Below, piece by piece: positions 36,505 to 45,730 of a stretch of DNA of 64,000 bases. The notes under the pieces were generated by a model, which was not told where the DNA came from, searched no databases, and saw nothing but the letters and a program-made list of their open reading frames with translations. The first letter of the stretch is position 1, and each line of letters begins with the position of its first letter. A program made the position numbers and the translations under genes. Source of the stretch: Lactobacillus kullabergensis (GTDB lineage: Bacteria > Bacillota > Bacilli > Lactobacillales > Lactobacillaceae); assembly GCF_000967195.1 (NCBI RefSeq), contig NZ_KQ033870.1, positions 1 to 64,000 of the forward strand, written 5' to 3'.

Positions 36505-36723
36505 ATTATCAAAAATTTAGTAAAGGAAAATAGAAAAAAGCTGCACTTAACGCAACGTGAGCTTGCTTTCAAAGTGGGTGTCACTGAACGAACGATTATC
36601 TCAGTAGAAAATGGTAAATACAAGCCCTCACTCATCTTGGCGTATAAACTAGCGCAAGTTTTTAGGACCGATATTGAAACCTTATTTTGTTTACAGGAAT
36701 ATATAGAAAATGAAGAAGAATAA
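36505..36723 (+). CDS. Small Xre/Cro-type regulator with apparent ATT start codon
   Basis: 72 residues forming one helix-turn-helix domain: KENRKKLHLTQRELAFKVGV, then TERTIISVENGKYKPSLILA. In this frame the last upstream stop is at 36493, and no ATG, GTG or TTG occurs before the conserved region. The natural start position, which in relatives reads MIKN, is ATT at 36505, behind GAAGG. So it either starts at ATT (as infC does) or has lost its start. The frame is otherwise intact. Its end overlaps the next gene by 14 bases, a regulator plus membrane-protein pair. Confidence 0.7.
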   Translation: MIKNLVKENRKKLHLTQRELAFKVGVTERTIISVENGKYKPSLILAYKLAQVFRTDIETLFCLQEYIENEEE

Positions 36724-37168
36724 GAAAAGAAAGATCAAATATTATTTCGCAGCATGCTTTTTTACATTTTTAGCACTTCTTGAGTTAGTGCTGATCAGTT
36801 TAGAGGTTCTGCAGCACCGCAGGCAAACCGATATACCGAAAAATATTATTTATGCAGTTTTTGCTATTAGTTTTGCTTTTTATCTTTATTATAAAGCCAA
36901 AACTGTGGGCACAGATAAAGATGTTGAAGACGAGCGTGATGAGTTTATTGCAGTAAAAACTGATCACCAAATGTATAAAATAGCTAACTGGTTAATTTAT
37001 ATTCTGAGCCTGGTCTTTATAACTAGCGCAGCGTTCATGTATGAAGCTCAAGGCTTTACGACACCGGTCATAATATTGACAACCATTGCTGCTACTTTAA
37101 GCGTCTTATGGAACTTATTATTATTAATTGAAATGATTATAGGTATTACTAATGAACTTAGAAATTAG
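36710..37168 (+). CDS. Four-helix membrane protein (DUF2178-like)
   Basis: 152 residues with about four membrane helices (near 10-30, 45-62, 92-110 and 118-143). Between helices two and three lies VEDERDEFIAVKTDHQMYKIANW, wording typical of DUF2178-like proteins that are usually coupled to a small Xre regulator, as here. It overlaps the regulator gene. The function of these pairs is unknown. Confidence 0.7.
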   Translation: MKKNKKRKIKYYFAACFFTFLALLELVLISLEVLQHRRQTDIPKNIIYAVFAISFAFYLYYKAKTVGTDKDVEDERDEFIAVKTDHQMYKIANWLIYILSLVFITSAAFMYEAQGFTTPVIILTTIAATLSVLWNLLLLIEMIIGITNELRN

Positions 37169-37228
37169 TAAAATGTATAATTAAAAGTGTGGAAATTAAA
37201 AGAAATAGAAAAATATAATCCTAAAAGC

Positions 37229-37262
37229 AAAACACGATATCGATCATGATATCGTGTTTTCT
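37229..37262. terminator. Bidirectional terminator
   Basis: AAAACACGATATC and GATATCGTGTTTT around a short loop. Confidence 0.8.
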
Positions 37263-37338
37263 TTAGTTTGTTGAACTATAAGATCAAGTAATTATATATG
37301 AAATATATGTTCTTGGCTGTAAACCTTATTAATATAGC

Positions 37339-39237
37339 TTAAATAAATTTATTTTTTAATGCTTTTTTTATGGCTGTTTTAAAAGATATAAATGTTGGCT
37401 TTCTCCTAAAATCTTTTAGTAATTCCGGATTTTGAATTAAGGAGGAAATATAATACCAAAACTGAAATTCTTTAGGGTTATTTTTAGCAATTGAAACTAA
37501 CAAAATTAAGTTTATTGTATTATAGGAGTCCCATTTAATTTCATTTTTTAAAGCAACCACGGAGACAAATGTATCATTACTAACAGGTTCGGCAGTATGT
37601 GGAATGGCAATTTTGTTACCAAAATAAGTGCTATTTAATGTCTCACGATTTTTAACAGATTTTGCAAAGTCACCGGTAAGATGATAGTGACTTGTTGCAT
37701 TTTCAATAGCTAAATCTAAAGCTTCTTTTTTAGTCTTTATTTCACCGTAATAAAAACATGAGGGATCAAACTTTTCTAGAATGCTGTGAATATTGTCAAA
37801 ACCATTTAAAGCAAGCTTTATTTTTTTGTAATCATTTTCTGAAGGAAAAAGATTAATATAGGTAATCTCACCTTGATTGTTAATAATATTATTTTCAGTT
37901 GAAAAGATGGCATCATATTCTTCAACTAATATTTTTTCGTTATATTCAGTGGGATATGCAAAACGGATTTCAGCAATTTGTTTAGGGAACCAATTCAAAA
38001 TTTTATGCTTTAGTAGAATAGTTTCTGACTTACGTAAAGAAGTAATAATCAGAATTTTTTTACCTGATTCAGATGAAAGATAGTTTTCAATCCCATAATT
38101 AAAATAAAGAACCAAAAATGATAATTCATTTTTTGAAATTTTTAAGTGGCATTCTTTTTCTAAAAGCTGAGAAAAATATAGTGCAATGTCATAAGCCTGT
38201 GGGAAGGATGAATGTATTTTATTTTCAAGAGGATTGGGTAATTGGGTTCCAGACTGCACACGGTAAAACAAAGGGATTAAATGTAGAATCAAAAGTACTC
38301 TTAAATTATCTACTGCATCCAAGTTGATCGCAAATTTAGCATAAATGTCATCAAAGGCTGTATTTAAAAAATTATTCATCTTTTCATGTAATGCCTCGTC
38401 ATTGATGTAGTTAAGCTTTCCTAAAATAATTTGAGTTAATAGCAAAGTCTCATTAGTGAAATGCTTCTGATTAATACGGCAATTTTTAAAAACTTTTATC
38501 AGAATTTCTTTTGAAATTTGGTACTCTTCTGTCTTAATTAAATTGGAATTGATTGATTCCTCAATAAAATGGTTATGTTTAATTCTTTGTAATGCAATAT
38601 AAATGTGAGCCGTAATATTTTGCAGGATTTCTTCGTTAATGTGATATTTATGATTAAAGAAAATGTCTGCAGCAATATTATAGATTTTTGTTGTTTCTTC
38701 AGGCTCGAACTTATGCTTTTTATTTTTATAGTCAACTCCTAAGTGTGATAAATAGTTTCGCTTATTTAATTCACTACCGTTAATAAGATAACCACAGTTT
38801 GTTTTATATTTCAGAGTCAAGTTAAACTTTGATAAAACTTTTTCAATGTCTTTTGTTTGTTTATATAAAGTTGTTTCCCTAATATAAAACTTTCTCATTA
38901 ATTGACTTTTAGTAACATAACCGTAACTGCTCAGCAGGTAATTAATTATCAAATTGCTACGTTGCTCCTTATTATTTATTTCAAGATGTTGCTCCCACTC
39001 CTTGATTTTTAAATTTAATTTTTGACTATTAAAAACTGTAATCTTAGTACCTTTATTTGGGGCAGAAATAACCTTAAAAAGCCTCACTTGATGACTTAAA
39101 TTATTTAAGTCCCTGATGTCATTCTTAATAGTTTGAGGACTAACATCTAATTTAACCGATAAACTTTTTGCAGATACAAAAGTATTTTGATGGACTAAAT
39201 AGAATTCTAAAATTTTTACTTGTCTTTGGTTAATCAT
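37339..39237 (-). CDS. PRD-containing transcriptional activator with EIIA domain (BglG/MtlR/ManR type)
   Basis: 632 residues: N-terminal HTH (SVKLDVSPQTIKNDIRDLNN) and a second Mga-like HTH, two PTS regulation domains (about 175-385), an EIIB-like stretch (about 390-475) and a C-terminal EIIA-fructose/mannitol-type domain with the phospho-acceptor His547 in KIAIPHTAEP. Such activators are switched by PTS phosphorylation. It is divergent from the mannose-family PTS operon at 39516, which it probably controls. The EIIB-like part lacks an evident Cys signature. Confidence 0.85.
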   Translation of the reverse strand: MINQRQVKILEFYLVHQNTFVSAKSLSVKLDVSPQTIKNDIRDLNNLSHQVRLFKVISAPNKGTKITVFNSQKLNLKIKEWEQHLEINNKEQRSNLIINYLLSSYGYVTKSQLMRKFYIRETTLYKQTKDIEKVLSKFNLTLKYKTNCGYLINGSELNKRNYLSHLGVDYKNKKHKFEPEETTKIYNIAADIFFNHKYHINEEILQNITAHIYIALQRIKHNHFIEESINSNLIKTEEYQISKEILIKVFKNCRINQKHFTNETLLLTQIILGKLNYINDEALHEKMNNFLNTAFDDIYAKFAINLDAVDNLRVLLILHLIPLFYRVQSGTQLPNPLENKIHSSFPQAYDIALYFSQLLEKECHLKISKNELSFLVLYFNYGIENYLSSESGKKILIITSLRKSETILLKHKILNWFPKQIAEIRFAYPTEYNEKILVEEYDAIFSTENNIINNQGEITYINLFPSENDYKKIKLALNGFDNIHSILEKFDPSCFYYGEIKTKKEALDLAIENATSHYHLTGDFAKSVKNRETLNSTYFGNKIAIPHTAEPVSNDTFVSVVALKNEIKWDSYNTINLILLVSIAKNNPKEFQFWYYISSLIQNPELLKDFRRKPTFISFKTAIKKALKNKFI

Positions 39238-39515
39238 TGTTATTTTTTCCTTGCTATAACTTGCTCAAATTTCCCTTATTTTAACATGCAAAATGATTCA
39301 AAAAATTTGGACTCTTTACCTTAATTATCAGATAAAAGAGAGACAAAAATTTCTCTTTTTTTTTAGGCTAATTTGATCTAAAAGTAAAATTTTTTTAAAA
39401 AATTTCAATGTTATATTTAGTGTGATTGAAAAAGAATAACTATTTTAAGTTTGGAAAGGAGTAGAAAAATAAGTTAGAAATTGTAAAAGTAATAAAAGAT
39501 AGAAGGGATATATTA
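39238..39515. other. Divergent control region of the PTS operon
   Basis: 278 bases. A weak hairpin AGAGA/TCTCT followed by a T run lies at 39341-39366. No clear -24/-12 (sigma-54) promoter and no cre site seen. GGAAAGGAG at 39456 is an orphan ribosome-binding-site-like word without a following gene. Confidence 0.4.
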
Positions 39516-40016
39516 ATGATTAGTTTATATCGTATTGATGATCGAATTATTCATGGACAAACCATGATCAAACTACTACCGCAGTATCCATGTGATGGCA
39601 TTATCATTGTTGACAATAATATTGTCCAAAACAAGCCACTTTTTCGGATTTATAAGCAAGTAGTACCGGATACAATTAAAGTATTTTGCTTTTCAGTTGA
39701 TCAGGCTACAAAGAAACTTTCTGAAGCCCAGTTATCTCAGAAGAAATATATTATCATCTTTAAAAATGTTAAAACTGTTAAGGACTTATTTGACCATGGT
39801 TACCAGATCACAGATGAAATTAGTGTTGGCACTGCTAGTAAAAAAAGTGATGCACATTACATTGTTGATGGCTTTGCTTTAAATAATGAAGAGATTGATG
39901 TATTTGATTACTTAGATAATAATGGTTATCGCTTTTCAATCATTCCAATGGGCGGTGCAAGAAGAACAATTAGTTGGAAGGATGTTAAAGAAAAGGCTCA
40001 GGAGGCGAAATCATGA
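39516..40016 (+). CDS. PTS mannose/sorbose family EIIB
   Basis: 166 residues. The phospho-acceptor His is in the family motif YRIDDRIIHGQTMIK near residue 14. It accepts phosphate from EIIA and passes it to the incoming sugar. First gene of the operon IIB-IIC-IID-IIA-dehydrogenase; it overlaps IIC by four bases. AAGGGA serves as ribosome-binding site. Confidence 0.92.
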   Translation: MISLYRIDDRIIHGQTMIKLLPQYPCDGIIIVDNNIVQNKPLFRIYKQVVPDTIKVFCFSVDQATKKLSEAQLSQKKYIIIFKNVKTVKDLFDHGYQITDEISVGTASKKSDAHYIVDGFALNNEEIDVFDYLDNNGYRFSIIPMGGARRTISWKDVKEKAQEAKS

Positions 40017-40813
40017 CAATATTGCAAAGCTTGCTTATTGCTTTCTTTTGTGTAATTAGTAGTAATGAATTTCCTTTATATAGTTCCCAATTTGGCTGGT
40101 ATGTTTTGGGCAGACCCTTAATCGGTGGCTTTATTTGCGGCATTATTTTAGGAGATATTTCTACTGGCATCAGCTTAGGAGTAGCAGTACAACTAGTTTA
40201 TTTAGCTTTAGTTACACCGGGAGGATCAATTCCTATTGACCTAGCTTTTGTTTCATATCCAGCTATGGCTATTGCAATTGCTAATCATATGAACAGTGGA
40301 TCAGCGGTTGCATTAGCAGCTACTATCGGTGTTTTAGGAACTTTTGTTTATCAATTAAACTTGACTTTGGATTCTTTTTTCCATAAAGGACAGGATGATG
40401 CTATTGATAACGCTGATTATAAGAAACTTAATCGTTATATCTGGCTTTATCCACAACTAACAAAATTTATCACACGTGGTAGTCTCAGTTTCATGGCTGC
40501 TTATTTCGGAGCTAAATATGTTAATGAATTTTTAAAAATACTACCAGCGTTTGTTCAGAATGGCTTACTGATATTAGGAAGTGTTCTCCCAGCTGTTGGT
40601 ATTGCTACATTGTTAATACAAAGTGTACGTAAAAACTCCTATATTCTATTTTTCTTAGTAGGCTTTGTTGGCATCGTTTTTATGAAATTAAATATTCTAG
40701 GATTAACAATTTTTGGTGGCGTCTTAGCATTCCTCTATTACATGGCGAGCCAGAATAGTTCAGAAGAGAAAAGTAACAATAATGAAGATGATTTTGAAGA
40801 GGAGGTTCTGTAA
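40013..40813 (+). CDS. PTS mannose/sorbose family EIIC
   Basis: 266 residues, strongly hydrophobic, with family blocks GRPLIGGFICGIILGD and YLALVTPGGSIPIDLAFVSY. With IID it forms the membrane channel. An acidic C-terminal tail (NNNEDDFEEEVL) is present. Start overlaps IIB and stop touches the IID start. Confidence 0.92.
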   Translation: MTILQSLLIAFFCVISSNEFPLYSSQFGWYVLGRPLIGGFICGIILGDISTGISLGVAVQLVYLALVTPGGSIPIDLAFVSYPAMAIAIANHMNSGSAVALAATIGVLGTFVYQLNLTLDSFFHKGQDDAIDNADYKKLNRYIWLYPQLTKFITRGSLSFMAAYFGAKYVNEFLKILPAFVQNGLLILGSVLPAVGIATLLIQSVRKNSYILFFLVGFVGIVFMKLNILGLTIFGGVLAFLYYMASQNSSEEKSNNNEDDFEEEVL

Positions 40814-41655
40814 TGGAAGAAGAAAATATTAAGCCAGAAATTAAGTCTAAAACCACAGAAAGACTGACTAAAAAAGAACTTAATCGCATATGGTGGCGCT
40901 TTGCATGTTCCACTCCGGCTGCAGTTTCATGGGAAAAACTAATTGGAATGCAATTTCCTTGGTCTTTAATTCCTCTGTTTAAAAAGTACTATAACAAGGC
41001 TGGTCAAATTGATGGGATGAAAAGACATGCTACTTTTTATAATACAGAAACAGTCTTTGGCTTTGTTATTCCAGGCATTGTAACAGCAATGGAAGAGCAA
41101 AAAGCAATAAATCATAATGTTGACAATGAGGTTATTGAGACAACTAAAATCAGTCTAATGGGTCCCATGGCAGGTATCGGTGACGCGATGAATCCAGGGT
41201 TAATAATCCCGTTGCTTTTATCTATTGCAATTTCTTTTAGCAAAAACAATAGTCCATTTGGTGCATTATTTTATATGATTGCATACCCACTTGTAGTAAC
41301 AATAATTATGCGTTTCTTATTTAAAAAAGGATATGAATTAGGCGTTAATGGTATCAACGTTTTAATAGGTGAAAAGGCTAATAAAATCAAAGATACTCTA
41401 ATTTTGTTTGGCACTATTATTATGGGAGGAGTTGCTGCCAGCTACGTTAATCTACCGTTAAAATTAACTATTCCTAGTGGCAATGATCGAATTAAAGTTG
41501 AAAATTTGTTAAATGGCGTTTTCCCTAAGTTAGTACCATTACTTCTAGTGATCGGGACTTGGTATTTGATGAAGAAAAAGAAAATTAGCACATTAAAAAT
41601 GATAATTATATATATTATTGCTATTTTTGCTCTTTCATTTATCGGAGTAGTTTAA
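40813..41655 (+). CDS. PTS mannose/sorbose family EIID
   Basis: 280 residues. Family blocks: KLIGMQFPWSLIPLFKKYY near the start, FYNTETVFGFVIPGIVTAMEE and ISLMGPMAGIGDAMNPGLIIP, then C-terminal membrane helices. Partner of EIIC in the sugar channel. Preceded by GAGGAGG. Confidence 0.92.
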   Translation: MEEENIKPEIKSKTTERLTKKELNRIWWRFACSTPAAVSWEKLIGMQFPWSLIPLFKKYYNKAGQIDGMKRHATFYNTETVFGFVIPGIVTAMEEQKAINHNVDNEVIETTKISLMGPMAGIGDAMNPGLIIPLLLSIAISFSKNNSPFGALFYMIAYPLVVTIIMRFLFKKGYELGVNGINVLIGEKANKIKDTLILFGTIIMGGVAASYVNLPLKLTIPSGNDRIKVENLLNGVFPKLVPLLLVIGTWYLMKKKKISTLKMIIIYIIAIFALSFIGVV

Positions 41656-41711
41656 AAAGGCAAATATTGTATCTACTATGTCATGTAAAGTAAAAGTAAC
41701 GGAGGAAATTC

Positions 41712-42104
41712 GTGAAAGTCTTGATATTATCGCACGGAAGTTTAGCAAAGGGATTATATGAAGCTTGTAATATGATTGTTGGAAAAATGGACTTTCTTAG
41801 CTACCTTGGATTAGATAATCAAGGATTAGAGGACTTTAATCAAAGAATTAAATTATACCTAAATAAAAATAAAAATAAAAAAATTTGTTTTCTATTCGAT
41901 TTAAAATATGGCACGCCTTACAATCAAGTTTTAATTCAACTACTTAATTATAAAAATATACAGTATCAGATAATAACTGGGGTAAATTTACCTATTGTGC
42001 TTACGTTGTGTATGCAACTTTTATGTAGTGAAAATGAAGATGTTGACTTAAAAAAGATAGTCAATGATAGTAAAAATTCAATTGAAATTAGTGAAAGTAA
42101 ATAG
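41712..42104 (+). CDS. PTS mannose family EIIA
   Basis: 130 residues with the phospho-His in LILSHGSLAKGLYEA (near residue 8) and a DLKYGTPYNQ block. Takes phosphate from HPr and gives it to EIIB. It lies after IID with its own GGAGG site. Having EIIA in the operon contrasts with the second mannose-type PTS at 45731. Confidence 0.85.
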   Translation: MKVLILSHGSLAKGLYEACNMIVGKMDFLSYLGLDNQGLEDFNQRIKLYLNKNKNKKICFLFDLKYGTPYNQVLIQLLNYKNIQYQIITGVNLPIVLTLCMQLLCSENEDVDLKKIVNDSKNSIEISESK

Positions 42105-42116
42105 AAAGGAATAATA

Positions 42117-43241
42117 ATGAATAATGTTCTGATTATTGGAGCCGGAAAGCTAGGAAAAGGTTTTATCGGTGAAGCTTTTGAAAAAGCAAAATGGAACGTA
42201 ACTTTTTTGGATAAAGATCCAAAAGTGATTAAGAAATTAGCAGAAGGATCTTATCAAGTTGATATTTCTACTTCAGATAAGGTTTATACAAGAGTAGTTA
42301 AGAACTATCAACAAATTTTAACTTCTGATGCACATGATGAAATTGATAGTTTTCTTGCTAGCGATTTAGTTATGATACCAGTGTATCCAGAAGACTTAAA
42401 AGATGTGTTCAAATACTTAATAATTGATTTTAAAAAAATGATGGAGGAAAAACCAGACAAGAAACTAGATATTATTTTGTTGACTAATAAAATTTATTTA
42501 GTAAGTAAAATTAAAAAGTTCTTGAGTGAGAATGTAGATCCAGATTTAAATAGTTGGTTAGAGACACATATTTTTATTCATGATGCGATTATTCGTAGAT
42601 CGACTAGTGCCGATTCTAATTATGCTTTAAAACTTAACAGCATGGCTGTTGCATCTCTGCTCATTGAAAAGCCTTTGCATGTAGACTTATCTAAAGTTGA
42701 TTGGATGGAACCAATTGAAAATGTTCCAACTCTTAAAGAGGTAAAAATTTATGGGATTAATGGTCCCCATGCAGCTACTGCATTTTTCGGTTGGTATAAG
42801 AACTATAAAACAATTCCTGAAGCCCAATCGGATCATGAAATTCAAGAGTTTATTAAATGTATCAATGAAGAAATATACAATGTATGTCAGAAAGAATTTA
42901 ACTTAACTACTGCTGAATATGATCATTTGACCAAATTACCCTCTCTTAAGCAAGAAGTGCCAGATCCTATTAAGAGGGTTGCTTATGATCCGCTACGTAA
43001 ACTTTCTATTAATGACCGCCTTTGCGGACCGATTAGATTGAGTGAAAAATATGGTTTGGACAATGAGTGCTTGATTAAGGCAGTTGCCTTAGGACTTAAA
43101 TATAATGATGAGGATGATCCTAAGTCTCAAGAAATGCAGGAGATGATAAAAACAAAAGGAGTTCTTACTGCAATTAAAGAAATTACGGGTCTGGACGATA
43201 ACTGTGCTAACAAAATCTTAGACCAATATGAAAAGCTATAA
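42117..43241 (+). CDS. Mannitol-1-phosphate 5-dehydrogenase-like polyol dehydrogenase
   Basis: 374 residues, close to the usual 380. N-terminal Rossmann fold with GAGKLGKGFIGEA (7-19). The polyol dehydrogenase active-site pattern K-x4-N-x2-H is present as KIYGINGPH (Asn215, His218), followed by AATAFFG. The C-terminal block YDPLRKLSINDRLCGPI mirrors MtlD. It should oxidise a hexitol phosphate to the ketose phosphate. Last gene of the PTS operon, 12 bases after EIIA, implying that the PTS brings in a sugar alcohol. Not necessarily mannitol. Confidence 0.82.
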   Translation: MNNVLIIGAGKLGKGFIGEAFEKAKWNVTFLDKDPKVIKKLAEGSYQVDISTSDKVYTRVVKNYQQILTSDAHDEIDSFLASDLVMIPVYPEDLKDVFKYLIIDFKKMMEEKPDKKLDIILLTNKIYLVSKIKKFLSENVDPDLNSWLETHIFIHDAIIRRSTSADSNYALKLNSMAVASLLIEKPLHVDLSKVDWMEPIENVPTLKEVKIYGINGPHAATAFFGWYKNYKTIPEAQSDHEIQEFIKCINEEIYNVCQKEFNLTTAEYDHLTKLPSLKQEVPDPIKRVAYDPLRKLSINDRLCGPIRLSEKYGLDNECLIKAVALGLKYNDEDDPKSQEMQEMIKTKGVLTAIKEITGLDDNCANKILDQYEKL

Positions 43242-43482
43242 CGATTTTTGACTCTATCAAAAAAATTGGTATGAAATTTTAAAATGAATGATTAAGTAAA
43301 GAAAGAATCTTAACTAACACGTTAAGTTAACCCTGTATTTTAGTACAAAATTTGTCCCACTTGCTTTCCTAATAGTGACCTCTTAGTCAAATAGTATTGT
43401 AATCACGGCTCTTCTCAAGTTTAATTAATTTATCATCTTTAATGAATGAGAAAATTATTAACAAAACTGAGGGAGAAAAATA
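43242..43482 (+). other. Intergenic region before the ABC exporter
   Basis: 241 bases. One inverted repeat CTTAAC/GTTAAG (43309-43326); no T run follows, so it is not a clear terminator. No gene seen. Confidence 0.4.
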
Positions 43483-45054
43483 ATGATTTACCATAACTAT
43501 TCACATTTAAAATTCTTTTGGCTAAATGTTTTCGGTTTGATATACAGTACTTTAAATATCTTTGCTGCTTATATGCTTAGCAATTTGATTAATATGGCAA
43601 CTAAGAGACAATTTTCAGTCTTACCTTCTTTAGTGACGCAGATTATAGTAGCGCTGACTTTAATCTTAATTTCAGGCTTACTATTTAATTACTTAAAAAC
43701 CGATGCAGTTAAGCAGATTAACACTAAGTTGAGAACTAAAGTGTTAAAGGGGATGCTGCTAAATAAAGAAGAAGATAGTGCTAATTTAGGTTTTTTAACT
43801 AACGACTTTAAGTTATTAGAAACTAACCGTTATGAAGCTGAAATTGAAATTCTGATCTATACTTATACCGTTATTTTGGCGCTGGGTTATGCTTTATATT
43901 TAAATTGGTTTGTTACCTTGATTTATTTCGTGGGCTCAGCAATCCCTACAATCGTGTCCAACTTTTTTCAAAAACCAATTCAAAAGGCTTCAGGTGATTG
44001 GACTAAGGCTAACGACAAGTATGTCAGCCAAACCAAAAACATTTTAGCTGGCACCAGTACTTTTAATTTATACGGCGAGCAAGACAATGCTGTTAAGCAA
44101 AATAAGAGTGCCGTTGAACGCCTGGAAGAAAAACTGGCCAAAATGAATGTGCTGAATAATAATACTAATACCTACCTTAATATTATCGCGATTGCCAGTG
44201 CATTTTTACTACCATTTGCTTTTGGGACATTATTGGTAGTCAATGGTCAAATAACATTAGGAGCATTATTTGCCATCACTCAGCTTTCTAATTCTTTTGT
44301 TAATCCTATCCTGCAAATTTTAAATGAACGAAACAATTTATCTACCACTAAGGGTATCGTTAACAAGATCAATCAATTTATTGCTAAAGGTGAGCAAAAG
44401 CCGCAAAACGGTGTTGCTACTGATGACTTTAAGCAATTAGAAGTGAAAAATCTGACTTTAAAACGGCAGGATAAAGAATTAGCTAGTCAAATTAATTTTG
44501 CAGTTGCAAAAGGACAAAAGGTTGCGGTAATTGGACCTTCTGGCTCTGGTAAATCCACCATGCTCCAATATTTAATGTATGGCGATTATGGTCAGGCACA
44601 AGAAGAATTGCTTAATCAAAAGGCCGTTAAACCTGGTACTTTTACTAATTTGTTTGCATATTCAAGCCAAAGCGCGGTCATCTTTGCCGACTCATTGTGG
44701 TTTAATCTTACTTTGGGTGCAGACATCCCCTTAGAAGAAGTAACAGCAGTTTGTGATCATTTAGAACTGGGACAGCTGGTTAAAGAAAAAGGTTTTGACT
44801 ATCAATTAGGTGATAATGCGGACCAATTATCCGGTGGACAATTAGCACGAATTGAACTGGCAAGGGCTATCTTAGCCAAACGACCAATTTTATTACTGGA
44901 CGAAGTCAATGCATCATTGGACAAGGCAACTTCTCAGGCAATTCATGACTACTTGTTTGCGTCTAACTTCACTTTCATTGAGGTTATTCACCACTATGAA
45001 CCGGCAGAATTAAAACGTTATGATGCCGTAATTGACTTTAATGATTATGTTTAG
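43483..45054 (+). CDS. ABC exporter, fused membrane and ATPase domains
   Basis: 523 residues: an N-terminal six-helix transmembrane domain (about 1-290) and a C-terminal ATPase with Walker A GPSGSGKST, signature LSGGQ and Walker B ILLLDEVNASLD. Paralogue of the exporter at 56576 (both have TNDLK-type and LYGEQ/LYDAQ-type blocks). Half-transporter, probably a homodimer, of the drug/peptide exporter type. Substrate unknown. The ribosome-binding site is GAGGGAG. Confidence 0.85.
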   Translation: MIYHNYSHLKFFWLNVFGLIYSTLNIFAAYMLSNLINMATKRQFSVLPSLVTQIIVALTLILISGLLFNYLKTDAVKQINTKLRTKVLKGMLLNKEEDSANLGFLTNDFKLLETNRYEAEIEILIYTYTVILALGYALYLNWFVTLIYFVGSAIPTIVSNFFQKPIQKASGDWTKANDKYVSQTKNILAGTSTFNLYGEQDNAVKQNKSAVERLEEKLAKMNVLNNNTNTYLNIIAIASAFLLPFAFGTLLVVNGQITLGALFAITQLSNSFVNPILQILNERNNLSTTKGIVNKINQFIAKGEQKPQNGVATDDFKQLEVKNLTLKRQDKELASQINFAVAKGQKVAVIGPSGSGKSTMLQYLMYGDYGQAQEELLNQKAVKPGTFTNLFAYSSQSAVIFADSLWFNLTLGADIPLEEVTAVCDHLELGQLVKEKGFDYQLGDNADQLSGGQLARIELARAILAKRPILLLDEVNASLDKATSQAIHDYLFASNFTFIEVIHHYEPAELKRYDAVIDFNDYV

Positions 45055-45088
45055 GATATGGTTTCATATAAAAAATATTATGGTAAAT

Positions 45089-45127
45089 AAAAAGCTTACT
45101 TCTTTTTACAAAAAGTAAGCTTTTTTG
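45089..45127. terminator. Bidirectional terminator
   Basis: AAAAAGCTTAC and GTAAGCTTTTTT around a 15-base loop between convergent genes. Confidence 0.85.
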
Positions 45128-45168
45128 TATGTATATAAAATCATTAACTGAACTTTTTGGCAGCATCT

Positions 45169-45564
45169 TTATTTAATTTCCTCAATAATCAGACCACTCC
45201 GGAAATTAAAAATTAATTCAATAAACAAAAAGATTAAAAAGATAATAATTGCTGAAACATTTTGTGAAAAAGGGACATAGCTTTTAATCATAGGCGGAAT
45301 TAATAATAAAGCAGCAATCATAACAGCTATTAAGCCTGCTGATTTTGGATTCGGAATAACTTTATAATGAGCGTCAGTATTATTAATAATCATTTTGGCT
45401 GAGCGATTTAATAGGCCTTGAGTTAGTTGCAGCGTGTCCCCTTTTTTTAAATTTAATTTTAAAGCATAGCCAGCCGCAATACCTCCTACTCTTAAACCGT
45501 TAACTATTACAGTTGTGGGTTTGCCCATTGAAATATTACTTTTTGATCGTTGAACTGTAATCAT
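45169..45564 (-). CDS. Unknown protein with two C-terminal membrane helices
   Basis: 131 residues: a soluble N-terminal part of about 75 residues (VIVNGLRVGGIAAGYALKLN, beta-rich, PEGA-like) and two helices near 77-95 and 103-122. The soluble part is probably cytosolic or surface-exposed depending on topology. Divergent from the PTS operon at 45731. Family not recognised. Confidence 0.6.
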   Translation of the reverse strand: MITVQRSKSNISMGKPTTVIVNGLRVGGIAAGYALKLNLKKGDTLQLTQGLLNRSAKMIINNTDAHYKVIPNPKSAGLIAVMIAALLLIPPMIKSYVPFSQNVSAIIIFLIFLFIELIFNFRSGLIIEEIK

Positions 45565-45654
45565 ACCGTTACACTTTCTTTAATAATAGATGTTTAAGAT
45601 TAGCTTATTAATAAAACAGGTTAATGTCAATCTTGTTTACTAAAAAAAATTATG

Positions 45655-45683
45655 TTTACAAAACAAAATATATAAACTATAAT
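45655..45683 (+). promoter_or_regulatory. Promoter of the second mannose-family PTS operon
   Basis: -35 TTTACA (45655-45660) and -10 TATAAT (45678-45683), spacing 17. A direct repeat TGTTTAC (45634 and 45654) overlaps the -35 and may be an operator. Confidence 0.75.
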
Positions 45684-45698
45684 TTTGGTGTAAGTAAA

Positions 45699-45712
45699 TG
45701 TAAGCGATAACA
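45699..45712 (+). promoter_or_regulatory. Perfect CcpA-binding cre site
   Basis: TGTAAGCGATAACA fits TGWAANCGNTNWCA at every position and lies just downstream of the -10, close to the ribosome-binding site. Confidence 0.85.
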
Positions 45713-45730
45713 AGAAGGAGGTAATGAATT

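Noticed and set aside
37877-38327. Short plus-strand frames opposite the PRD regulator
   Set aside because: Shadow frames of a well-supported 632-residue gene.
39270-39500. A sigma-54 (-24/-12) promoter for the first mannose-family PTS
   Set aside because: No TGGCAC-N5-TTGC-like sequence was found, and the regulator is BglG/ManR type without an evident AAA+ sigma-54 domain.
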